DNA from: Lantana camara | Lineage: Eukaryota; Streptophyta; Magnoliopsida; Lamiales; Verbenaceae | Assembly (NCBI GenBank): GCA_037501455.1 | Contig: CM074855.1 | Span: 53,637,001-53,701,000, forward strand | DNA: 64,000 nucleotides | Reading direction: 5' to 3' | Shown: piece by piece, positions 48,052-58,317 of the stretch | Layout of the letters: each line of letters starts with the position of its first letter | Numbering within the stretch: the first letter of the stretch is position 1 | The notes under the pieces: generated by a model | What the model was told of the DNA's origin: nothing | Databases searched by the model: none | Seen by the model: the letters and a program-made list of their open reading frames with translations, nothing else | Translations under genes and position numbers: made by a program

Positions 48052-50685
48052 TGTAGCACCCTAACCCTAAGGCAATACATCCCCCGCACTATAGCCTCGA
48101 TCCACATATGAAACGGACAATCCGTACATAAATGAAAACTATAGCGAACGGGTGACAATTAAAATAAACGAGCTAGGCGGGACACTCCCCAACACAAACA
48201 ACCCACAATATGTAGTTAAAATCGGAAGCATTTCAATTAATACGTATAGGTACCATATTTACTAATCTAAATACATAATAGATACCAACCTTAACTATCA
48301 ATACATTATCATCTCTCATAGATAATACACATGCCCAAGTACCCAAAATCTAATAACAATGAGCATAACTTGATGTATCCAAAAGTTCTATATATTATAA
48401 GTACAATGCTAGACTCAAGAAAGTGCAAGACCTGACCAGACTGCCGCCAAGCACGACCGAGTACCTGAAAAGTGAAGTATCAGTCTACCGAAGACTAAGT
48501 GAGGGGCAATAAATATATATAAAGCACACATCACATGCAAGTCGTATCCTCGGGTGAAAACTTGGAAATGAAATAAATATATAGTTCAAGAATAACTTGT
48601 TCTTTGCCCGAGATTACAACTAATCAGTTTAACATGTTAACTTGATCATTTCATGAACATGTGGCCCCGGCGAGTAGGGCTATTCTCCAAGCTTTACACC
48701 AATCGTGATCAATATGTGCTTGCATGATTAATTCAATACGTGATCATACATTTCGTTTAGTGCTCATTTAGACATATTCATGCTTGAAAACATGCAATAA
48801 CCCGAGGACAATCAGTGGTGCCGGATCCGTACCCAGTCTCCTTCTTCCTCCGGGTGATAGTGGGTTTGCAAGGCCCAACTATCCACGACATGGTGTACAT
48901 AGGGAACATGACTCCCTACGCACGGAACTCCTTCCACCACTAATCTCCTAGTGGCTTCGGGGGTGATCCCATTAAGGTGAGCATAATTCAGGAGTTACCC
49001 GTCAGCCCTTGCTTTCCCGGTTGGCTCAAGAATTACCCTCGGTCCCACGTACAATCATGACTTGCCAAAACATGCTTGAAATCATGACCAATCATGGCTT
49101 GCTTGCTTGAAAATGTTTATAGTTTGAAAACGTTTATAATTATAATAGGTTTTGGCCGAAATCAACACATAAGGGTTGTAAGGTTCTAAGTACCTAAAAC
49201 AAAACCTCACCTTTGCTTACAAAATGAAATAAGGATATGCTCTAGGGAGCTTGCTCCTCGTCCACGACCTCGTGACCTGTGCCAACACGACGTGTATATG
49301 TGAGACATGACTCAAAATGGACCAAATAGGACGAACGGCGAAAATGCAACGAGATGACGAGCAATGAACAATGTGGCATGAAAATATCTTGTTTTGGCAC
49401 ATATTCAATCATATAATAGCAATTTGGGGTCAAAGGAATCATTGCATCATCATGATAAAATTTTAATTTTATGCAGAAACTTTTGTTCTGCCAGACGATG
49501 GGGAACGGCCGTTGCAGCTTCCCTTTGAAAATGGGAAGGGCCGTTCCCGTGGCCCTTTAAAACGTGCCAGCATTTTTAAAATATAAAGCGTGCCTGAGAT
49601 GGGAACGGCCCTTCCGGCACTCAGGCCAAAAATAGGAATGGCCGTTCCCAGGCTCGGCCTTTTATTTTTGAACTGGAATGTGGGAACGACCGTTCCCCAA
49701 AATGCCTTGAGGCTGGAAGGACCGTTCCCGCTTCTGCAACTGAAAGAAAACAGAGCAGAAGCTACGACAACAACAAATCAAGCAACAAAGTTCCAAGTTT
49801 GATCAATAAAGCCAATAATTTATGTTAATAATCATGCATACATGTTCAAGAAGTGATAATATATCATTTAAACACCTAAATCATGAAAAATCTCCAAGAA
49901 ATCAAAGTTCAAGTTCATGCTCATATTGATCATTCAATCTCAATTCTTCCAAGAATTCCATGAATAAATCATGCTATGATCACATATTCATGCCTTGATC
50001 AACAAATAACTTATTTATGCCATTATTCTCAAACCCTAGCAATCCCCTACTTGATCAAAATCATCAACCATGCAAGCACCCACCTTGAAATGAAAGAATT
50101 GAAGAAGAAGTTGGAGATGATGATCAATCTTCAAATCTTGCAATATTTCTTGAAATTCTTGAAGAAAAATGGTTGAAATCTCTTCTTTCCTTTTTCTTCT
50201 TGAAACCGAGAGTGAAGGGAGCAAATATGATGGTAATTTTTGGGTGAAATGGGCGCAAGGAATCTTGGAGATGCATTTACCGTTACATGGCCTTTTTGAA
50301 ATGTGTGAAATGCCACAAATTGTCATTTAATACTCCAAAAGTTCAAGTCTTGCAATTGAGGATATGTGGTTTTGAAATATAATCAATCAAGTCCTTGAAA
50401 ATCTATGCACTTTAGTCCCTATATTTAAAGAAATAAACATCTAGGGACAATTCGGTAATTAAAACACTCTCGGTAATTATTTTTTGTAACAAATATTTTT
50501 CCATGACATGAAATAATTTTCCAATGATATAAAATCATAGAATTCACATAATGAATGTATCATGAATTTTATAAAATTATGAGATGTCACGTAGGAAAAT
50601 AGAAATTTAAAGAATTAAATAAATCCTACGCTCAAAATCTCACACGTGGCGTGCTTACCTATTCATCCGGAACCGGGGCGTTACA
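48052..50685 (-). repeat. 3' LTR of gypsy element
   Basis: It ends on the plus-strand left side with TGTAGCACCC and on the right with GGGGCGTTACA. It contains a cluster of GGGAACGGCCGTTCCC-type palindromes at 49501-49729. Confidence 0.92.
49501..49729. repeat. GGGAACGGCCGTTCCC palindrome cluster (3' LTR)
   Basis: Six copies near 49501, 49533, 49601, 49634, 49682 and 49713, some perfect in one arm and slightly changed in the other (GGGAAGGGCCGTTCCC, GGGAACGACCGTTCCC). The cluster lies about 0.95-1.2 kb from the LTR start. Confidence 0.85.
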
Positions 50686-50699
50686 ACTCTCCCCCCTTA
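50686..50699 (-). other. Polypurine tract of gypsy element
   Basis: The plus-strand ACTCTCCCCCCTTA is TAAGGGGGGAGAGT on the element strand, adjacent to the 3' LTR. Confidence 0.85.
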
Positions 50700-50722
50700 A
50701 AAGAATCTGGTCCCTAGATTCT

Positions 50723-53700
50723 CTAGTCTTGGGTGAACAACTCTGGGTCGAACCGTTTCATCTTGTCCTCGGTTTCCCACGTAGCTTCCTCGGTTTTATC
50801 GCTTCTCCACAAAACTTTAACCATGGGAATTCTCCAGTTCCTCAATTCCTAAAATTTCAGATCCATGATCTTAACCGGCCTCTGAACAAATGTCAAATTC
50901 GGTTCCAATTCAACTTCTTCTACGGGGAGAATCGTGGTCTCATCGGGGTAATATTTCCTTAACTGAGATACATGATACACATTGTGAATCCCCGTAAGAC
51001 TCGGTGGTAGGTCCAATCGATAGGCTACTTCGCCTATTCTTTCGAGAATCTCGAAAGGACCTAAGTATCGAGGATTAAACTTTCTTCCTTTCCCGATCCG
51101 GGTGAAACCTTTCCTTGGTGACACCTTCAAAAATACCCGGTCACCAACTTCAAATTCAAGATCCCTTCGGCGTGTATCGGCATAGATCTTTTGCCTATCT
51201 TGCACGGCTTTCATTTATTGTTGAATTATTTGAACTTTCTCTATCATAGCCTGAACGACTTTGGAAGGTTTCTCAAAATTTTCACCTTTCTTTACCCCCT
51301 CTTGTCTTTACCCTTTCCACTCTTCCAAGTCGAAAAACAACGGAGATCGGCACTTTCTTTCATACAAAAGTTCATAAGGAGCCATCCCGATTGAAGCCTG
51401 AAAGCTGTTGTTATATGCAAATTCAATCAGAGGAAGCTGTTCTTGCCAAGAATTCTGAAAATCCATCGCGTAAGCCCGCAGTAGATCTTCTAAATATCTT
51501 ATTAATCTTTCAGTCTGACTATCTGTTTGTGGATGGAATGTCGTACTGAACTTGAGTCTTGTCCCCAAAATCGCCTGTAACTCTTGCCACAACTTCGATG
51601 TGAACCTTGGGTCCCGATCTGAAACTATGCTCACCGGAATGCCATGAAGTTGGATAATTCTCTGTTATAAATCTCGGCCAACTTCGGAATCTTACAAGGC
51701 ATCCGAACCAGTAGAAAGTGAGCAGACTTCGTGAATCTATCCACGATTATCCAAATTCCATCAAACCCGCCTTTCACCTTCAGTAACCCGGAAATGAAGT
51801 CCATCGTTACTTGTTCCCACTTCCTTTCAGGAATAGGTAACGGTTGTAGAAGTCCCGTGGGTTTCTGGTGCTCAACTTTCACTCTCTGACAAGTCAGACA
51901 ATGTTTCACATACTCGGCGACGTCTCTTTTCATTCCATTCCACCAATAATATTGTTTCAAATCCTTATACATTTTATTTCCTCCCGGGTGGATCGAATAG
52001 GCTGACTTGTGAGCTTCTTCAAGTAGAACCCGTTTCAACTCTTCAGGCACTACTACTCTGTTTTTAAATCGAAGCAACCCGGTCTCATCAAAACCAAAGG
52101 GACTCTCCGGATCAGCTCTTGCTTTACTTATAAGCTTATGAACCTCCGGATCACTATTTTGAGCCTCAAATAACTAATACTTCAATTCCGGCTGAATTGT
52201 GATATTGGAAACCAGAGCCTTTAACCTAATCGGAGCAACTTCCTTATTTTCCTTTATTTCCAAGTTCGATACACTCGCCTTCCTGCTAAGTGCATTGGCG
52301 ACCACGTTGGCTTTTCCCGGATGATAGTTAATCGTGCAATCATAATCCTCTAACTTTTCCATCCAACGGCGTTGCCTTATATTCAAATCCTTCTGCGTGA
52401 ATAAATACTGGAGGCTCTTGTGGTCGGTGAAGATCTCAAAAGAAGTCCCGTAAAGATAATATCTCCATTTCCCGAGAGCAAAGATCACGACTGCAAGCTC
52501 CAGGTCGTGTGTAGGATAATTCTTTTCATATTCTTTTAACTTCCGGGAGGCATAAGCGATCACCTTTCCCTTCTGAGTCAAAACACAACCTAAGCCTTCC
52601 TTAGAAGCATCTGTATACACGGCATACTCCTCAGAACCCTCGGGAAGTGCTAACACTGAAACTGAGACTAACTTTTCTTTCAAAAAGTTGAAACTTTGAT
52701 CACATTTCTCGTCCCAAACAAACTTGACATCTTTCTTTGTCAATCGGGTCAACGGTGCAGCGATCTTGGAGAAATCCTGAACAAACCTTCTATAATATCC
52801 GGTCAATCCCAAGAAACTCCTCACTTCCGAGGCATTCTTTGGTTTCTCCCATTTAAGCACGACCTCAATTTTTGAGGGATCGACTTCCAAACCCTTGCCT
52901 GAAATCACATGTCCCAAGAAAGCAACCTGATCGATCCAAAATTCGCACTTACTGAATTTAGCAAATAACTGATGGTCCTTTAAGGTCTGTAGAACAAGCT
53001 TAAGATGCCTTGCATGCTCCTCGGAAGATTTTGAGAAAACCAAAATATCATCGATGAAAATGACCACAAACTTATCGAGGAAAGGCCTGACAATCCGGTG
53101 CATCATATCCATGAAAGCTGCAGGGGCATTTGTTAACCCAAATGGCATAACCACGAACTCGTAGTGCCCATACCGAGTATTGAATCTCGTCTTTGGAATA
53201 TCCTTTTCTCGCATCCGCAGCTGGTAGTATCCCTGTCTTAAATCCAATTTCGAGTAAACTTTGGAACCCTGAAGTATATCAAATAACTCCTCGATGTGTG
53301 GATGGGGATAGTTGTTCTTAATAGTCATCTGGTTCAAGTCCCGGTAATCGATGCACATCCTCAATGTTCCGTCCTTTTTCTTTACAAATAACACCGGTAC
53401 TCCCCAAGGTGAAGAACTCGGCCTGATGTACCCAAATTCCAACAATGCCTCGAGTTGAACCTTTAACTCCTTTAATTCTGCTGGAGCCATCCGATATGGA
53501 GTCTTTGAATACGGCTCTGCATTCGGGTAAAGATCAATCACAAATTCAATTTCTCGTTCTGGAGGCAACGAATCCAATTTCTCTGGAAAGACCTCGGGAA
53601 ATTCCTTTACCACTTCTGTATCTTCCAATTTCACCTGATCCTTAGGCTTATTCAGAATGTAAGCAATGAACCCTGTAGCCTTGTCTCTGACCAATTTTTG

Positions 53701-55230
53701 AGCCTCTGAGAATGAAAGTAGAGGTACTGTCTTCGAAGTCCAACCTGTAATAACCTCTGAACCCAACTGCACTTTCTTTACTCGGCAATCTATCGTAGCA
53801 CAGTGCCTATACAACCAATCCATCCCCAGAATAGACCCGTATCTTTCCATCGGCATAACAATGAAATCTATCAAGAACTCTCGACCCTCAATCACCACTG
53901 GAACATCCCTGTGAACCTGATCCATCTCTCGCCTACTACCGAAAGGAGTACTGACTAAATAGCGCACAGAAGAGAACATAGCAGGTAAAGATAATGTAAT
54001 AGCAATAGAATGCGCAAGAAAAGAGTGTGTAGCTCCTGGATCAAATAATGTATGGATGTTCGTGCCATGGATGTAAATAGTACCTTCAACTACCTCTGCA
54101 GGGTCGATTTCAGCATCTTGCTCCTCTCCGGCTAATGCATAAGCCCGAGCTCTCACAAGTGGCCTCTGGCCTGCGGGTGGAGGGTCCTGACGATCCGGAC
54201 AACCATCAACCCTATGCTTGTCACTCCCGCAGATCAAACATAAGCCCAACCATCGCCTGCAGTTATCGTAGGTGTGTTTAGTAAGCCCATAAAATCTACA
54301 ACCCGGTTTCTGAGGTGGCTGGGGTGGTGCTGGAGCTCGTGGAGTCTTATGTGACGGTCCTGTAGCTTTAAACTTCTTTCCGGAGTCTTTTGGTGCTAGA
54401 GGTGCTGAGTAAGCTATAGGTCTCTTTCCTGCACTCGACCCCTGTCCCGATCTCGAACCCGAAGCCTGTCCTTTACGAGGAATAGATCTCCTGGCAATGT
54501 CTGAATCCTCAACCTTCAAAGCTTTGGCGGTAGCTTTGGCCCAGGTGCTTGTGTTAGCTGCCTTCAAAGCATCCTGAATATCTGGCCTGAGTCCCTGCAC
54601 GAACTGCATCGCCTTGTGAAAGTCGTCATTCGCTATGTTAGGTGCATAGCGAGATAGTCTCTCGAACTCGACGATGTACTGACCAACGGACCTCCCTCCT
54701 TGCTTCAACTCTATAAACTCCCTCAACCTGCGGGTACGAGAAGCTGGAGGAATAAACTTGTTTCTAAACTCCCGGACAAAGACCTCCCACATGATATCTG
54801 TGCCAGCAGCCTCCAATACTATCTATGTGCTCTCCCACCAGGAGTAAGCCTCGCCCTGAATCAGAGTAAGAGTACAGCGTGCCTTCTCCTGAGTATCACA
54901 AGGTATGAGCTGCCAAATCCTCTAAATTTCTTTCAGCCACATCTCCGCCTGAATGTCGTCGCCCTTGTAGAACTTCGGGGGACGCTGATTCTGAAACTCC
55001 CGTAATATACCCGAAATGGGGTTTTCCTAGGGTGCTACGGGTGCTGGTGGTGTTGGAGGGACCCTTTCTTGTAGCCTCTGATCAATCAGCCCCACCACTG
55101 CATTCATGAAATCCTGAGGCTGTGCCTGAGCAGGTGGAAGAGGAGGTGATCCCTCACGGTGATGGTGGCGGCGATGATGATGATGCCAATGTCTCGGGGA
55201 TCGGTCACAATGATGTCTATCACGATCCAT
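50723..55230 (-). pseudogene. Gypsy gag-pol polyprotein with chromodomain (broken)
   Basis: Reading starts at ATG 55230. Gag runs to about 54100 and ends in two knuckles: a degenerate one ([14 protein letters not shown], second Cys replaced by Tyr) and an intact one ([14 protein letters not shown]). Protease has DPGATHS. RT has [10 protein letters not shown], and RNase H begins with the [13 protein letters not shown] strand. Integrase has the HHCC zinc module (51930-52035) and a catalytic core. A C-terminal chromodomain-like segment (GDRVFLKVSPRKGF onward to VKVLWRS..ATWE) ends at 50723. The frame is continuous from 55230 to about 51660 except for TAG at 55027-55029, 54922-54924, 54823-54825 and 52174-52176. 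A frameshift follows near 51660, then TAA at 51308-51310 and 51215-51217 and TAG at 50849-50851. Chromodomains direct such elements to heterochromatin. Confidence 0.92.
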
Positions 55231-55484
55231 CCTGAAATCAAATCACTACACATGCATGGTTTGATTAATAAATGCAAATGTGTGCACATAATTCCATAGT
55301 ATCAATAAGCACACGTTCAAAAAAGAACAAATGGCTCAAGTAATGCAAGAATTCAAGCAAATCAAGTAATTCAATTAAATACAGACTCTCAAATAACAAG
55401 TACTCCTATACCGTGCGACCTAGACTCACTTGACACGACTCGAGAACCTCGGTTTTGCAACCGGGCTCAGATACCCCCTGTAGA
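55231..55484 (-). other. Gypsy leader
   Basis: Untranslated leader between the 5' LTR and the gag start. The part next to the primer site (GGTTGCAAAACCGAG) is shared with the interior start of the LARD-like element at 13209. Confidence 0.7.
55463..55475 (-). other. Primer binding site of gypsy element
   Basis: On the element strand GGTATCTGAGCCC lies about 10 bases after the LTR end. It resembles the tRNA-Met-type TGGTATCAGAGCC with changes. Confidence 0.6.
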
Positions 55485-58046
55485 TGTAGCACCCTAACCC
55501 CAAGGCACTACATCCCCCACACTATAGCCTCGATCCACATACGAAACTGACAATCCGTACATAAACCAAAACTATAGCGAACGGGTGACAATTAAAATAA
55601 ACGAGCTAGGCGGGACACTCCCTAACACAAACAACCCACAACATGTAGTTAAAAGCGGAAGCATTTCAATTAATACGTATAGGTACCATATTTACCAATA
55701 TAAATACATAATAGATACCAACCTTAACTATCAATACATTATCATCTCTCATAGATAATACACATGCCCAAGTACCCAAAATCTAATAACAATGATCATA
55801 ACGTGATGTATCCAAAAGTTCTATACATGATAAGTACAATGCTAGACTTAAGAAAGTGCAAGACCTGACTAGACTCTTGCCTAGCACGACCGAGTACATG
55901 AAAAGTGAAGTATCAGTCTACCGAAGACTGAGTGAGGGGCAATAAATATATATAAAGCACACATCACATGCAAGTCGTATCCTCGGGTGAAGACTTGGAA
56001 ATGAAATAAATATATAGTTCAAGAATAACTTGTTCTTTGCCCGAGATTACAACTAATCAGTTTAACATGTTAACTTGATCATTTCATGAACATGTGGCCC
56101 AGGCGAGAAGGGCTATTCTCCAACCTTTACACCAATCGTGGTCAATACGTGCTTGCATGATTAATTCAATACGTGATCATACATTTCATTTAGTGCTCAT
56201 TTAGACATATTCATGCTTGAAAACATGCAATAATCCGTGGTGCCGGATCCGTCCCCAGTCTCCTTCTTCCTCCGAGTGATAGTGGGTTTGCAAGGCCCAA
56301 CTATCCACGACATAGTGTACATAGGGAACATGACTCCCTACGCACGGAACTCCTTCCACCACTAATCTCCTAGTGGCTTCGGGGGTGATCCCAATAAGGT
56401 GAGGATAATTCAGGAGTTACCCGTCAGCCCTTGCTTTCCTGGTTGGCTCAAGAATTACCCTCGGGCCCACGTACAATCATGACTCGCCAAAACATGCTTG
56501 AAATCATGACCAATCACGGCTTGCTTTCTTGAAAATGTTTATAGTTTGAAAACGTTTATAATTATAATAGGTTTTGACCGAAATCATATGCTCTAGGGAG
56601 CTTGCTCCTCGTCCACGACCTCGTGACCTGTGCAAACACGACGTGTATACGTGAGACATGACTCAAAATGGACCAAGTAGGACGAACGGCGAAAATGCAA
56701 CGAGATGACGAGCAATGAACAATGTGGCATGAAAATATCTTGTTTTGGCACAGATTCAGTCATATAATAGCAATTTGGGGTCAAAGGAATCATTGCATCA
56801 TCATGCTAAAATTTTAATTTTTTGCAGAAACTTTTGTTCTGCCAGACGACGAGGAACGGCTGTTCCGGCTTCCCTTTGAAAATGGGAAGGGTCGTTCCCG
56901 TGGCCCTTTAAAACGTGCCAGCGTTTTTAAAATATAAAGCGCGCTTTAGATGGGAACGGCCTTTCCGGCACTCAGGCCAAAATGGGAAAGGCCGTTCCCA
57001 GGCTCGGTTGTCTATTTTTGAACTGAAACGTAGGAACGAGCGTTCCCCAAAATGCCTTGAGGCGGGAAGGGCCGTTCCCGCTTTTGCAACTGAGAGAAAA
57101 TAGAGCAGAATAGAGCAGAAGCTACGACAACAACAAATCAAGCAACAAAGTTCCAAGTTTGATCAATAAAGCCAATAATTTCTGGTAGTAATCATGCATA
57201 CATGTTCAAGAAGTGATAATATATCATTTAAACACCTAAATCATGAAAAATCTCCAAGAAATCAAAGTTCAAGTTCACGCTCATATTGATCATTCAAGCT
57301 CAATTCTTCCAAGAATTCCATGAATAAATCATGCTATGATCACATATTCATGCCTTGATCAACAAATAACTTATTTATGCCATAATTCTCAAACCCTAGC
57401 AGTCCCCTACTTGATCAAAATCATCAACCATGCAAGCACCCACCTTGAAATGAAAGAATTGAAGAAGAAAGATGGAGATGATGATCAATCTTCAAATCTT
57501 GCAATATTTCTTGAAATTCTTGATGAAAAATGGTTGAAATCTCTTCTTTCCTTTTTCTTCTTGAAACCGAGAGTGAAGGGAGCAAATATGATGGTAATTT
57601 TTGGGTGAAATGGCCGCAAGTGAGCTTGGAGATGCATATACCGTTACATGGCCTTTTTGAAATGTGTGAAATGCCACAAATTGTCATTTAATCCTCCAAA
57701 AGTTCAAGTCTTGCAATTGAGGATATGTGGTTTTGAAATATAATCAATCAAGTCCTTGAAAATCTATGCACTTTAGTCCCTATATATAAAGAAATAAACA
57801 TCTAGGGACAATTCGATAATTAAAGTACTCTCGGTAATTATTTTTCATAACTAATATTTTTCCATGACATGAAATAATTTTCCAATGATATAAAATCATA
57901 TAATTAACATAATGAATGTATCATGAATTTTATAAAATTATGAGATGTCACGTAGGAAAATAGAAATTTAAAGAATTAAATAAATCTTACGCTCAAAATC
58001 TCACATGTGGCGTGCTTACCTGTTCATCCGGAACGGGGGCGTTACA
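55485..58046 (-). repeat. 5' LTR of gypsy element
   Basis: Companion of 48052-50685 with the same ends, shorter because of small deletions. It has its own copy of the palindrome cluster at 56851-57080, with partly different substitutions from the 3' LTR. Confidence 0.92.
56851..57080. repeat. GGGAACGGCCGTTCCC palindrome cluster (5' LTR)
   Basis: Six copies collinear with those in the 3' LTR. GGGAAAGGCCGTTCCC and GGGAAGGGCCGTTCCC are the best conserved. Confidence 0.8.
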
Positions 58047-58051
58047 GCTAC

Positions 58052-58317
58052 TGCCTTATGTTCGAGCTTCCAAGCGGCCATTTACAAAAAGCAAAGAAAC
58101 TCCAAATGCCAGTTCGTTAGACTCAGGTTTGAAAAACCCGCGCAGCCCAAACGCCCGTTTCCAAAATGCACTAGAGATCGAACCGGCCATTTCAGAACTT
58201 ACTGCCTCAAATTTTGACCCTCGAAACGGCCGTTTACAAAATGCAAAGAGGGCCCAAACGCACGTTTCGACTGGAATTTTTGGGCAGTGAGTTACGGGAA
58301 AACAAGGGTTCGAAGCC
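58052..58317 (-). repeat. Older gypsy-type LTR, right part of split
   Basis: Continues 46541-48051 after the inserted element. It consists mostly of AAACGGCCGTTT-type repeats (58069-58269: for example CGAAACGGCCGTTTAC near 58221 and CCAAACGCCCGTTTCC near 58147). It is cut again at 58318 by the next element, and the remainder lies outside the window. Confidence 0.65.

Larger units (their letters stand above)
48052..58046 (-). mobile_element. Full-length chromodomain Ty3/gypsy element
   Basis: On the minus strand: 5' LTR 55485-58046 (2562 bp), interior 50686-55484, 3' LTR 48052-50685 (2634 bp). The target duplication GCTAC is at 48047-48051 and 58047-58051. LTRs begin TGTAACGCCCC and end GGGTGCTACA. 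Domain order gag-protease-RT-RNase H-integrase-chromodomain marks a chromovirus of the Tekay/Del kind. The polyprotein has several stops and one frameshift, so the copy is dead. The 5' LTR lacks about 75 bp present in the 3' LTR around 49165-49240, and lacks the CGAGGACAATCAG stretch near 48802. Confidence 0.93.

Noticed and set aside
53445..53645. Plus-strand frame inside gypsy pol
   Set aside because: It is the shadow of the minus-strand RT/protease coding sequence.
57336..57687. Overlapping frames on both strands in the gypsy LTR, also seen at 49976-50326
   Set aside because: Duplicated LTR sequence with no known domain and no consistent frame between the two LTRs.
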